Shown in pieces: positions 31,501 through 43,247 of a DNA stretch of 64,000 nucleotides. The notes beneath the pieces are model-generated. The model was not told the DNA's origin. It did no database searches and saw only the letters and a program-made list of their open reading frames with translations. The stretch's first letter is position 1. Each line of letters opens with the position of its first letter. Source of the stretch: Pyropia haitanensis (lineage: Eukaryota; Rhodophyta; Bangiophyceae; Bangiales; Bangiaceae); the NCBI GenBank assembly GCA_008729055.1, contig SDUX01000005.1:1248875-1312874 (forward strand). Direction: 5' to 3'. The translations under genes were made by a program, and so were the position numbers.

Positions 31501-33757
31501 TGCGCGGGCACGCGGCGGCACTGTTGGGGCTGGATGACGTGCAGGACGTGCAGCGGAGGGGGGGGGTCGTGCCCTTATGAGCATAGAAGGAAGCACTGGT
31601 TCTCATGCGGGTGGATTTTTTGTACCTGCACCCGCTAGCGAAACGGGAGGGCCGGGAGGGAAAGAGGCGCAGGAGTATGGGGGGGGGGGGTGGCAAGGCC
31701 GGGGTCGACGGAGGAGGAGGGAGCTGCTGCAAGGGCGCAGCAGAGGGGGCGCACGGGGGCATGCGGGGGGAGGCGTAGCCTCCGTCACGCCTGCGTCTCC
31801 GGCCTTTGTGGTCGTGCCAGCGGGCAAGTCACGGGCGTCCCCGGAGGCCACCACCCCAGCGGGTGCTGCCGCTGAGCCGACGGCGGCCGGGGTGGCCAAC
31901 GAGACCCCCAACGCCCCCCATCAAGCGCCGCGTCTCCCGCATTTACTGGCGGACGCTCGGCCTTCCCCCCTTCGCCAGCCCCCTTGTCCCCGCTCCCCTG
32001 AAGATCGACGCGTACCCCACCCCCCCCCCCGCGGACGGCGCCCCCCCCCCCCTACCTACCCCGCAACGCCATTTACCCATCTTTCCAGCTTGCACGTAAC
32101 CGCCCTCCCCGTCTACCATGCGGGCGCCTACATCTGCACCGCCTTCGTCTTTCGGGGCTTCATAGACGGGTCCTCGGTTGCCTCCTCTCTGCCGCTCCAG
32201 AGGACGTCTACAGAAGGCTGCTTGGGGTGGCTCCGCCGCCGGGGCCGGGCCTGCAGCTGGTGGTTGTGGACGCTTTCAGCCGCACTCCGCACGCGGCGCA
32301 CTGGTCGCTGGAGCAGGCGCTTTCATTTGTGTGGCTGCTGCGGCGGGACGGGCGCATAGCCGCCGCGGTGCCGTATGACGGGATGAGCCGTGTGGGGGAC
32401 CACGTGGCGGTGAAGGCGGAGCTGGCAGCCACGCCAGGGGAGGAGGGAGGGGGGTGCGGCCGGCATATGACGGGGAGCGCTTTGTGTTTCATGGGGCGCG
32501 TGAGGGGAAGGGTAGGGGGTAAAGGCCCGGAGGGGAGGGGGGAGGAAGCGCACGGGGTGGAGGGGCGGTGGGGGGGGGTGAAGCACACGCATGTGTGGGA
32601 GCGCGCTGGTGGTGCGGGACGGCTGGTTTTTTGGTGCGGGGTGTTCGTCGTTGCTGGTCGCTCTGGGGCGGGAAGGCGGGACGGGATGGGGGGCTGGTCA
32701 ATGTTGTTCGTTGGGGTGGGAGGCCGGAGGGCGGGGGGGCGTGAGAGTATGAAGAGCGACGTGAAGAGGAGGCGACGTGTCCGCGCGCTGTGGGTCTTCG
32801 TGCACAGCTGTGGCAGCTCTGCCACGGCTTCTGTTCTTGGCCTGGCGGCCGCCGGCAGCGTCCACGACGGCGCATCCACGTCCGGATCTGGGCCGGGCGG
32901 AGCGCACGTCCGGCCCAGTCATTGTTGCTGCCCGGCGCCGCGCCGCCCACACGGGCGGCCGCCGCTGTGTATGGCGAGGCGGCTGCCGAAGACGGGCGCC
33001 ACCACCACCATTTCGTCCCTCTCCCGCCACCGCCGCCGCGTCCCCCTTTCCCACCGCCATTTCGTCACCCTCCCCAACAGCCATGTTTTTCCCCAGGCGC
33101 CCTCTCCGTCCGGGCGGCTGGGGGTGCACCTGAGGGCCCAGCGGCGGCGGCGACCGCGCTTTGTTGTGGCGAGTTGGCCATCTTTTGCCGCATCTTGCTT
33201 TTGACGATCCTCTGGACGTGTACAGCACAATAAGCAGATGCCACTTGTCTCTTCTCCTCGCTTCTTTTTTCTCCGTCTTTTCAACCCAGCCTATCTCCGG
33301 CACGCGTGGTCCTCTGGAGGAACCGGGCATATCATGGTGTAGCTGGACAGGTCCTGAACGTGTTGCATGTGTTTCTTGTTACGTTCTAAACACTTTTTCT
33401 CAATGCTCCGTGAGGCATCCCGCAGATAGCGTGAGCTCGCATGTTATTTAATGAAGGCCGCAGCCACCCCGGGAGCCTTTGCATATCTCACGCCTGCCCA
33501 TACGGTTCGCGTTCATTTCTGTGCGGCGCCAACGTGACCAACAACAAGCATGTGACATGATTGCTAGCAGAAACCAAAGCGGACCAGGACCCCACTCCAA
33601 AAGCAGGTCACAACAAGCACTTCGTGACTAAACTGCAGAAGAGCCACCCGGCGACCCACGGTGCACAGCCGCACACCCGGGCTCCCCCGCCATTCCCCGC
33701 AAATGCAGAAAAGCATGAAACTCCGACATCAAGCTGACAGGCAACGCCACCGGCGCG
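28560..33757. other. GC-rich region with scattered short coding-like scraps
   Basis: No complete gene recognised in about 5 kb. Protein-like scraps on plus: 30330-30496 (RRFAGNLEVRVGRITATGSR..LNALSAAVTALCG), 31374-31580 (KITRLALAKIIRFAGQVAMDAIV) and 32195-32440 (APEDVYRRLLGVAPPPGPG.. then LQLVVVDAFSRTPHAAHW). On minus, 28910-29010 (APDFPEVVADAV..GARVSLADFA) faintly recalls a peroxiredoxin start. They may be exons of one or more genes broken at G/C runs. Long C and G homopolymers abound. Confidence 0.35.
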
Positions 33758-34517
33758 TCACATGCCGCGGCAGCTCCGCCCGTCCTCCCCGGCACCGCTG
33801 CTCCAGCTGTACTCTGCTGCTCTGCCGTTGCGATCGCCGCGCTCGACGACCCGGCTCGCAAAGAGGAGCGCCGCCGCCGAGGTGCCTCGGGCGGCCGCCC
33901 CGCCGTTGGAATTTTTGTTAGAGCGCCGCTTGCGGACAGTCGCCGCGCTCTTTATGCGCACGGTTTGGGACGCCCCAGCGGCGACCGCCCGGCCGTGCGT
34001 GGTCATGCCGGCCATCGTACGCTCGTCAAAGTCAGCGAGCGTCGCGACGACCTCCAACAGCGTTGACGAGCGGTTGTCCGAGAGCACCCGCTTGGTCTGC
34101 CTGTTCACGGACTCGCAGGCGTTCGTGTCGTTGCAGCTGGCCAAAACCTCAAACTTGTCCAGCACGCCGGCGCTCCGGGGAAACGCAGACAGCAGAGCTG
34201 CGTCGTTCTGCGACAGCCAGCGCACGATGTTGGCGTTGCGAATGGCCCCCGCCTCCTCGCACTCGGACGCCATCTCCGCAAACGTGGACCGCAGGCGCTC
34301 TACGTCCACAGTGGCCTCCGACTCCCGGAGATGCACCCATCGGGAGAATAAGGGGTCGGGCATGTTTTTGCCACAAAGAGCTAGCAAAAACCGCTTGAAG
34401 TGGACGCCGCAGCCGACCACGCGGCCGCGGTAGTCCCTAGGCTGCCCCCCAAAAACACGAGCAGCCCCCCCGAAAAAAGCCGTGGTGCTGCGCCGTCTCG
34501 AAGTCCATCGTCGCCGA
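33758..34517 (-). pseudogene. C-terminal half of a transposase-like protein, cut by an LTR
   Basis: About 250 codons on minus, entered from the LTR side. Features: GCGVHFKRFLLALC, WVHLRESEATVDVERL, NIVRWLSQNDAALLSAFPRS and CNDTNACESVNRQTKRVLSDN, the last resembling the N-x-x-ES-N segment near the end of Mutator-type and related transposases. A basic Ser/Ala-rich tail ends at 33758. The first gypsy-2 LTR base (34518) interrupts it; the N-terminal half is not visible right of the gypsy element. Superfamily not settled. Confidence 0.5.
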
Positions 34518-35085
34518 TGTAGCATCCGGCGACCCCCCGGACGGTCCCGGCTGCCCAGAGACGGACGGGCGCAGGACACACCCGTACGGGAGGGTGGCGG
34601 GCGCGGGCTGGCGGTCGCAGGACGAAACGGGTCCGAGGCGGAGGGCCGGATCCGGTCTCGCGCCCGTCCCGTGATCGAATCATGGGGGATTGCGTCTTTG
34701 TATTTGTGAGAGATATCTTGGAGGATAATTATTACAAATAGCTGTAGGGGAGATATTGGGGCAGACCGACGAGGTTAGACTCGGTCTCCCCCCCCCAATA
34801 TCTCCCGAAGGGTTCGATAGGGGGGCTACCGGGCCAAAGGCCGGTACGCCCTCCTCTTGCTTTCAGATGGGACAGCAGGGCGCCCGTGGCCCGCGTCCTC
34901 GGGAAAAACAACTGCGCGTTTGCGACCCTCTTTCCCTGTGTGCACTGCCGTGCCTCTCTGGCGACTCTGCCGCCAGGCGCGTGAGGCAACAGGTAACGCC
35001 TAGCTCGTGGTTCCCTCTTCTCATTTACCTCCCTCTCTCCCTGGAGGGTATTTCGGGTCCCGGTTGAGATCGATTTTACACCACA
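34518..35085 (+). repeat. 5' LTR of gypsy family 2
   Basis: 568 bp, TGTAGCATCC..TACACCACA. Followed after TACT by TGGTGGAGCAGCAG, which begins with TGG as primer-binding sites do. Homologous to the copies at 24564 and 27147. Confidence 0.88.
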
Positions 35086-35290
35086 TACTTGGTGGAGCAG
35101 CAGGGGATATACCTTCTGGTTGTGTTTACCGAGAAGAGAGATTTAGGAGCAGCTTCGAGTCTGGACTGCTCTCTTTCTTTTCTTTTCATGGTCTGGATTT
35201 GGGATTTTTTGTTACCCGTTCACGAGCATCCCCTTTCCTGGACTCAACCCCTCCTCTTTCTTGTGGTTGTCGACAACGGGACCGGGGTGA

Positions 35291-37111
35291 CAAGGAAGCG
35301 GTCAAACCAGAGCCAACACGGCCGACCTACCGGGCGCGACGGCGCCGCCGGCGGATGGTCAGGTGCCCCTTGCTGTGTCCCCGGTCACCGCGGGTACAGG
35401 TGACCAGTCTGGTACGGTACCCAGAGATGGCGTGACGGTATCGGTGACGGCCGGGACGGCAGCCGGCGCTAATCAAAACCAAGCACCTTCTCCCCTACCA
35501 CCCCTGGCCGGGCATCAGACCCCTATCCCTCCCCGGGCGACCGCTCCGGACCCGTCGACGGATGGTGGTAACCAGACGACGCCGACTCCCTCGTTTATGC
35601 CCACCGGGATGCCTCCCGGTGTGTTTTCTCCTGGTCCGGTGGCGGGTAGCTGGGTCTACACTCCCTACCCGACGCCTGTCCAGGGTATCGGCTCACAAGC
35701 GGCGTCGGTCTGGACGGGTCAGCCGGTCCATCCGGCTCAAGCGTTTGATCAAGATACTTCTCAGCCCCCGGGGTCGGGAGCTGGGACTTCGAAGAAACAC
35801 GCGCGAAGCAGCCACTGGCGTCGCCGTCGTCATCACCGGCGCCGTCGGGATTCGAGTGCGTCCAACAGCTCATCCAGTTCCGGTACGGATTCAAGTGGGG
35901 AACGTTACGAGACCCCTCCCCGCCAACACCTGGTAAAGTTTAGTTGTCCAGCCCATCAAGTTGAAGACGCCACCCTGAATAAGGTGACGGACTGGCGCAA
36001 CTACCGGCTGGAGAATCAGGACCAGACCTATACGCCCAAGATGACCAAGTAGATGGCATGTCTGAACCGGCGCATGAAACCTAGCTTTGGAGGGCACCCC
36101 GAGTTTTCCGGGAAGAAGCCAGCCCTGATCTTCGTCTTCCTGCGCCGGTTCGTGAAGGCCTGCAATGACCAGGACATCTCGGTGAGGAAAGCCCTGTACT
36201 TGATGGTCAACTTCATGACTGGGGAGGTAGAGCAACGCTTCGCTCAAGTGCTACCGGATTCGGCCGGTTACGTGCTCCGCCGGACCGTCGGGAGCTATCC
36301 GGAGGCGGTCAACTGGCTCCTGAGTAACTACGCCAACGCGGATGCCCTGCGCAAGGCGGTGGGCAAGCTTAACCGGGCGACCATGGAGCGCCAAAAAGCA
36401 CCAGATGCGTTTGCCTGCCGGGTGCGGGAGCTCAGCGAGGCCTGCGGAAATGTTTACGCTGAAGACCGGCTCAAGATGATCATCTGGGAAAGGCTGCCGG
36501 AGTACCTGCAGGTCGACGCGGAGAACTAGGAACAGGAGCAAAAGGAACGCACCTTCCAGCAGTTGATGGCGTACACGCAGGGCAAGTTCCGTTAAGCCAA
36601 GGCGTTTCAGGCTCCGGCAACATCAATCCCGTTGAAGCCCATGAACCGGGTTCGCCCAAGTGGAGACCGAAGCAAAGATTCTGACAAGGTCACGGCGGTA
36701 CTGGCGGTCGGGGAGGCGACGCCGGAGGAGTCCAAGCCATCTGGACCCGCGTGGGGCGGGTTCGTATCCAAGGAACGGGGCTCTCTCGTGTCCCCCAAAA
36801 AGGTTAGTAACCGGTGGTTCCGGGCGTGCTGGTTGTGTCAGCCGGCGGACCACCTCTCCTACCAGTGCCCGATCGTACCCAAGGATCACCAGAAGCGGCT
36901 ACGCCGGCAAAGACTGGTGTTTGCGAAGGCCGTCGGCTGGGCGGAGCGCAAATCAACCGGACGGGGCAACCAAGTCGTTCACACCGCCCGGGTGGCTACC
37001 CTCCAGAGCATCACGGAGGCTCTGAGCAAGAATGCCCCCGCGGAGTTTGACTTGGAGCCGGATGAAGCGGAGAAGCCGGCAGAATCGGGAAACGAGTCGG
37101 GCAAGCGCTGA
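35291..37111 (+). pseudogene. gag of gypsy family 2 (three internal stops)
   Basis: Frame open from 35291; first in-frame ATG at 35597. N-terminal part is Pro/Thr/Ser-rich, then a basic RRRRHHRRRR stretch, then the Ty3-type gag core (FSGKKPALIFVFLRRFVKAC, EVEQRFAQVLP, AVNWLLSNYAN, APDAFACRVRELSEAC) and the nucleocapsid knuckle CWLCQPADHLSYQC. Stops TAG 36050-36052, TAG 36527-36529 and TAA 36593-36595 sit in otherwise conserved context and each is one C-to-T step from CAG, CAG or CAA. Gag assembles particles. Confidence 0.85.
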
Positions 37112-37128
37112 CCCCAGGCGCTTTCCCG
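37087..37128 (+). promoter_or_regulatory. -1 ribosomal frameshift signal: GGGAAAC plus stem-loop
   Basis: G GGA AAC in the gag frame (37087-37093), six codons before the gag TGA (37109-37111). Downstream CGGG-C-AAGCGC (37098-37108) pairs with GCGCTT-T-CCCG (37118-37128) across a 9-base loop containing the gag stop: ten pairs with one mismatch, spacer 4 nt (9 nt to the inner stem). Pol continues open in the -1 frame from here. This is the textbook arrangement. Confidence 0.85.
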
Positions 37129-40100
37129 GATGTCAAGCAGCGGGATGTCCCTGCACCGGTTACCCCTGCGTTCTGGAACCGGCGCCGAAGGCCACCCGCT
37201 ATGCGGACGGCAGCTTGGACACCCTGCATGTTTAAGGGGACCCTGCTCGTATTGCGTGAGGACAACCTACGTACTAAGACAAGAATGCGTATTGGAACCG
37301 GCCTACCCGTCGCGGTAACGCCGGTAGTGGACACGGGAGCCGGTCCCAGTGTGATCACGGAGTCACTACTCCCTCCTGGCTGGCGGGAGCAGGCCTGGCG
37401 GGCCCCAACGAAGACCCACGTGGTGGATGCGTCGGGCCAGATTCTCAAGCCGCTAGGCCGGGTACCGGTAACCATCCTGGTGAATGAAGTACTCATGCGT
37501 TTTCCCTTCCTTGTAGTCAAGACCCTTTCCGTCCCTCTCATCTTCGGCTGGGACTTCCAGAAGGAATACGTCAAGAGCATCCAGCCAGGACGCCAGAAAG
37601 TCATCTGGAACACCGGTCACGAGACGCCGGTGTTGGGCCGGTACGAAGGGCGCGTACGGCCGTGCCGTAAAGCCAAAAAGCGTATCCCACCTGCGGCCCT
37701 GACTCTGGTCAGACCGGTGCGGCTCGAGCCCCAGGCGGAGACCAACGTCCTAGTGCGAACGCGGACCACTGCACCCTGCTTGGTCACCGGACGTCAGGAC
37801 TTCCTAGCGCGACACCGGCTCTACATGGCCCACGGCTATCACCGGAAGGTCGAGCGTCACTTCCCTTTTGCAGTCATGATGGTAAACGTGAGTAAGGCAC
37901 CGGTCAACCTGAACAAGAGAACCCGGGTGGGCGTGGCGGAGCCCTACCGGCAGACCGTGTATACCCTGACAAACGCTGATCTCCTGAGTGTGCAGGAGGA
38001 GCTCAAGCCCCGAACGACCAGTGCCAAGACGCAGGGAGGGACGCCCATGGAGCCGATACAAGATCCGGAGAATCCGGCACTTCCCAAGAAGCCCAACATC
38101 AACCAGGCCAACGTGCCGAAGCACTTGAAGCCGGAGGTCGACCGGCTGTTAAAGGACTACAAGCATCTCTGGTCGGGTCAACTAGGAAAAATGGACGCCA
38201 CCGTACACCGGATCCAGCCCAAGGGCGATGTGAAGCCGGTACACCTCGCCCGCTATCGAGCTGGCGGCCACCGGCGAGAAGAGATCGAGCGGCAGGTGAA
38301 CAAGATGCTCCAGATGGACGTGATCGAACCATCCGACGGGGAATGGGCTTTTCCGGTGGTGGTCGTTCCCAAGCCAGGCGGACAATTCCGGTTTTATGTT
38401 GACTACAGGCGCCTGAACGAGATGACCGTCAAGGACGTTCACCCAATACCCCGGATGGATAACTGCATTGACTTCCTGGGGGACGCCAAGATTTTCTCGA
38501 CCTTAGATTGCAACGCCGGATACTGGCAGATTCCTGTGGCAGAGGAGGACCGGGACAAGACAACCTTCACCTGCCATACGGGTCTGCTCCGGTACAAGCG
38601 TCTCCACTTTGGGATAACCAATGCACCGGCAACCTTCCAGAGGGCCATCGACATGATCCTGTCGGGACTGCGCTGGCGAACCTGTCTGGTCTACCTGGAC
38701 GACATTATTGTGTTTTCCGCCACCATGGAAGATCATATCCGGCACCTCCGAGAGGTTTTATCTCTACTATCGAAGGCTGGTGTGACCCTCAAGCCGGAGA
38801 AGTGTCACCTGTTTGAGACCAAGGTGGACTACCTAGGCCATGTTCTGAGCCCGGGCGAGCTCCGGGTGAACGAAAAGAACATCCGGGTGTTGCGGGACGC
38901 CAGTCAACCCAAAACCCAAACGGAACTCAAGAGCTCTCTCGGCATGTGCAACGTGTACCGGCGCTTTGTCCGGGACTACGCCCTCATTGCCCGGCCCCTG
39001 AACAAGCTGACCAGCAAGAAGCTACCGGCCCAGCTACCGGTTTTTGACGAAAAACAAGCAGGTGCCTTTGAAGAGTTGAAGCGGCGCCTGACAACTACAC
39101 CGGTGCTGGCGCTGCCAAAGCGCGACGGCCAGTTTGTTCTGGAGACTGTCGCCTGCGAGACTCAAGTTGGGTGCGCCCTACTCCAGCAACAACCAGACGG
39201 GCACTTCCTACCAGTCGGATACTACAATCGGGTATCGACTTCGGCTGAAAAGAACTACTCAACCACCGAGCGGGAGTGTCTGGCGGTTGTCTGGGCCTGC
39301 TTCCTACTGAGACCGTACCTGGAAGGCCAAGAGTTCCTGATCCGGACGGACTACGCCAGACTGCCGTGGCTCCTGAGCATGGACAGCAGCCAGGGTCGTG
39401 TCGCCCGGTGGCGACTCCGCCTAGCTGAGTTCCAGTACAAGGTATGCACCAGAGCTGGGAGGGAGCACCATTGTGCTGAAACTATGTCCCGGTTGGAGAC
39501 CCACGGGGCGGACGACTCCGGCATCCCGGAGGAGATACCCTGTTTCATCCTGCCAAACGTGGCAAGAGGTTGGCACGCGCCCTTGTACGAGAAGCCGGAC
39601 CAGAACCAGCCGATCACTACCCGGCGAATGCTGGAAGCGCAGCTCAACGACGCCCATTGCCTGAAGCTTCGGCGCCAGATGGATTGGAACCGGAAGGGAC
39701 GCTACTCGGAGTCGGCAGAAGGCGTCCTGATCAGGGTGTCCCCTTTCGATGGAGCCAACCAGGTGTACGTACCAAAAGAGCTACGCCAAGAGATCTTGCG
39801 CCTGGAACACCAGTTCCCTCAAGCTGGCCGTCCAGGTGTTGACCGGATGTATTCCGCCATGCGCCGGCACTACTACTGAAAAACGCTGGTGAGTGACGTG
39901 CACAAGTGCGTCGAGGCGTGTGTATCCTGTGCTCGTAACCGGTTAAGCCTGCGCAAGAGGACTTCCAAGCCGCGGCTCTTCCCGGCGGCTGAGTCATTTG
40001 CCAGCCTAAGCATGGACATCCTGGGTCCCCTACCGGAGACGTCCAGCGGCAACCTGTACCTGTTGATCATGTGTGACTAGTTCACCAAGTTCACCCGGGC

Positions 40101-41193
40101 GATACCACTGGCAACTATCACGGCGGTCGACGTTTCCTCCGCCTTTTGCGAGTACTGGATAGCCGCCTACGGCCCGCCAGATTCGATCCTGACGGACAAC
40201 GGAACCCAGTTGGCCTCGGTCTTCTTCCAGGGGGCATGTGGACTCATGGGCATCAAGAACCTGGACACCACTACCTATCACCCCCAGACGAACGGACAGG
40301 TGGAACGGTTCAACAGGACGCTGGTCGATATGCTCCGGCACTACGTGGAAGAACACCAAGAGGATTGGGATGAGTTGGTAGCCGTCCTGACGCTGGCGTA
40401 TAACTCCCGCTCACACCGGACAACTAGTGCTGCTCCACTGAACTTCGTGACCTTCCGGCGCTTGACCAACTTTTTCTTGGACCGGATTCCTGATGGGCTA
40501 CTGCCCAAAGCGGGTCGAGGATCCTTGGACGCAAAGGACGTCTTCCTGGAGCTACTCAAGAACTTGCTACTCCAGGTCAAGGCGTCCATCGCGAAAACCC
40601 AGGCCCGGTACAAGCAGCACTACGACCGGCATGTGAAGCCCAAGAACAAGGAGCTCAAGGACGGTGACTGGGTGTTTGTGGACAGCCATAGCCGGACCCG
40701 GGGGACGCTGGACACTAAGACGGAAGGTCCGTATGAGATTCTGAAAACTGATGAGTGGACCTTCCTGTTGGACGTGGACGGCTCCCCGTACCGTGTCAGC
40801 AGTGACCGCGTTACCCGAGCACCCCCTCCTAGTCGCCGGGACCTGAGCCGGAGGAAGAGGACGGCCATCCCCATCCAGACGGAGAGGGAAGGGCGTGAAT
40901 ATGTGTACGTGAAGTTTTTGGATCACGCCTGGGAAAAGGGGAAACTGCTCCTGAAGGTACGCTGGTTCGGGTTCAACCCAGACGACGACACCTGGGAACC
41001 ATCGGAGAGGCTACCAGTGGCCGATGTGGTGGCCTACACCAAGCGCCACGGGATTGAAGGTACCGCGGTGAGCCGGACCAAGTTGAGCCGGCGTGGCAAG
41101 GAAGGACCGGGTGAAGGACATCATACTAGTACTGGCGAGGAGGAACAAGAACCTTCAGATTGGGAGGACAACGCCGGGGCCACCCGGGGGTAA
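37093..41193 (+). pseudogene. pol of gypsy family 2: PR-RT-RH-IN-chromodomain (two stops)
   Basis: The -1 frame is open from the heptamer, with no stop before the ATG at 37201. Protease: VTPVVDTGAGPSVI. RT: YVDYRRLNEMTV, HFGITNAPATFQRAID, CLVYLDDIIVFSA. RNase H: the usual first Asp is Val here (LETVACETQVG), so activity is doubtful. Integrase: zinc domain with GRPG where GHPG is usual, TGA at 39877-39879 at the expected YYW Trp, CVEACVSC; core D in MDILGPLPE, D in ILTDNGTQ, E in NGQVERFNR; TAG at 40078-40080. Chromodomain: VKFLDHAWEKGKLLLKVRWF..DDTWEPSERL. Confidence 0.9.
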
Positions 41194-42300
41194 TACCGCG
41201 TAACGACGGTAACGACCGCGTGGCTGCCGCGCCCGCGTCCGCCGCACTGACAACGCCGTAGCGGGAAGCAGCAGGCGGCGGAGCGCCGGCGCCTCCCACC
41301 ACCGCACCGCCACGTACGCGCTCCGAGGGCACCATGGCGGTGCTGAGAGCCGCATCGGAGCTGGCGGGAAGAAGCGCCAGTGCCCGTAGCGAAAAAAGGC
41401 GGCAAGGAGCGCAACGCGCGCGGGACGCCACGAGCTCGTGGCCGACCCCGGACGCGACGCGCTGGCCGCGCGAAAAACGCGGATCGCTCGAGCGTTTTTC
41501 CGAAAGTATTTGCCCCGGAAAGGTCAATGTACTGAGAAAGTCCCCCATCGGAACAAGAAGGACATCACCTCTGGAGGGCGACGGACACACGCCGGCACGT
41601 GCGCGCGCGCGCCCCCCAAATGTCGTGCTCCAGAAGTGATGCGCCACCCCGACGGGGTGTGCATTGCTCGTCTGGGGGGGGCGTGCCCGATCTGTCGGGG
41701 TGCCTCCAGGCGTTGGAAGCAGCGTTGGGCTTTGGGAGTGTTTATCTGTGCTCGGATCTGGTCCTGGGACTGGTGTAGCTCTGCCACCTCGGGGGTGCAT
41801 GACCCGTGAGGTAAGGCCTGCGCACGGCACGCCGCGTCCCGGAGCGAGTCAAGTAGACCAAATCACAAGTCCACGATTGCCGTGTTCGAGCGCTGTTCAT
41901 GGTCGGAAGTGGTTAATCTCAAGATCTTTTTGTCCGACACGGCCGCACACGTCGCCAGTCACTTTTCAAGAAGCGCCTGCACGACTTCGAGCTGTTTCAG
42001 TCCACCGCAACAGCCATATCTGCCACAATGACGGTCTACATGAATGATCTGGGATGCAGCGGCCCGTGGCAGACGGGCGTTGACGCGGATGACCGCAACA
42101 CATTCAGTGGCCACCATCATCAGAGCTAGGACGCGAAGACTGTGATGCGGGATCACCTGAACGCTATAGTGCTGAAGGGCCATATCCCCATGCCCATGTA
42201 CTTGTTTGAGATACATCGCGCTGCGGCGTACTACGAGAACCACATCGCTGGGGAGGCGTCTGTCAACCACCGACGTCTTGCCGACGTCCGCTCAGTTTAG
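41194..42300 (+). pseudogene. Degraded ORF remnants
   Basis: 41870-42298 keeps one frame with coding-like content (LHDFELFQSTATAISATMTV, DHLNAIVLKGHIPMPMYLFE, RAAAYYENHIAGEASVNHRR) interrupted by TAG, TAA and TAG. 41440-41810 holds another (ARKTRIARAFFRKYLPRKGQ; GVCIARLGGACPICRGASRR). Neither is recognised. They may be parts of one DNA element disrupted by the gypsy insertion. Confidence 0.4.
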
Positions 42301-42620
42301 CTCAGCATTGCGCTTTTTCTGCGATTTGGTGGGGTGACCAAGGTACAATGCGTCAGTCCGCGCGCGTCCTGTCATCGAGTCTCGTTCTGGTGCCCACTGG
42401 CTGGTCTTTGCAACGTTATCGGGCGCCTGGCCTTCTCCTCGTCCTTCCCCTACTGTTTTTTCTTTTTCGTTCGTCTGGATGGCTGCCTGCAGGCGAACGC
42501 ATGTGCACCGCGGCCTCGACGCGCTCAGTAACCTCACGTTCTGGATTGATACCTGTACCAAGTCTAAAAGCGGTTTGCGCCGGCAGCGTGACCACTTCAA
42601 GGGGTGGCCAGGTGTTTTAG

Positions 42621-43247
42621 TTGATCCCCACGTTAATCCCGTGTTGCCGCTTGGTGCCAACGTACTCGATCTTCGAGAGCGTGAGCGGTACCTCTTTGAT
42701 GGGTTCTCCAAACACCGGAGGGACCGCACCTTTCTGGACGTGGAAAGGAAACTGGACCCCCACGACGTTCCTTTGCCAATTTCGTAGTGACCTGACCAAT
42801 GCGGGGGTCGACTCCGCCGAGTGGATTGGCACCGCTACTGCTGCCATCGCAATTTCACTGCTGGTCGCAGACACGACGGCGCTGCCTCTGCTGCTTGACG
42901 CTTCGTTGGAAAATGTCGCCGACACGTACAGCCCGTGCACGTTTGCTGCAGCACCGGCGGGGCTGGCCGCGACGGGGCAACTGCTGCACCCGGGCGGGCG
43001 GGTGCTGCTGCGGAAGCACAAGCGCGCGGAGAGGTCGCTGGACGCCACCTACGACGCTACGCCGGGGGTAGTGGCGGCGGCGATAATTTTGAGTGCTGTT
43101 TCGAAGAATGCTCGTTACCTGTGGGCGCCCCTCAGCTTTGGAAGCATCGTGGCCCTGATGGGGCATGGATCGAACCATGATTTGTGTCTTTGGATGGCGT
43201 CTCCGGATGAACCCTATTGTCTTTCTGTCCTTGACAATCTTACTTGA
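42621..43247 (+). pseudogene. Possible tyrosine recombinase C-terminal remnant
   Basis: The segment TFLCQFRSDLTNAGVDSAEW followed by IGTATAAIAIS..ALPLLLDASLENVADTYS lines up with the end of DIRS/Crypton-type recombinases (L..AG+.. [HS.R]IGAATAA.....I...G.W.S.A...Y), but the catalytic HxxR is absent, as if five residues were lost. The tail to 43247 is unrecognised. An overlapping frame upstream (42479-42787) may be the preceding part. Tentative. Confidence 0.25.

Larger units (their letters stand above)
34518..41193 (+). mobile_element. Ty3/gypsy chromovirus family 2 (no 3' LTR seen)
   Basis: 5' LTR, leader, gag with CCHC knuckle, -1 frameshift signal, protease, RT, RNase H, integrase and a C-terminal chromodomain. 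The pol reading frame is otherwise open over 4 kb but carries two stops, gag three. No copy of the 568-bp LTR is found after 41193, so the 3' end is deleted or rearranged. Distinct from the element at 1-14774: different LTR, gag and pol sequence and codon choice. Confidence 0.9.

Noticed and set aside
36050..40080. Stop-codon reassignment to explain the in-frame stops of gypsy family 2
   Set aside because: TAG, TAA and TGA all occur internally and also serve as normal terminators in intact ORFs here; mutation is simpler.
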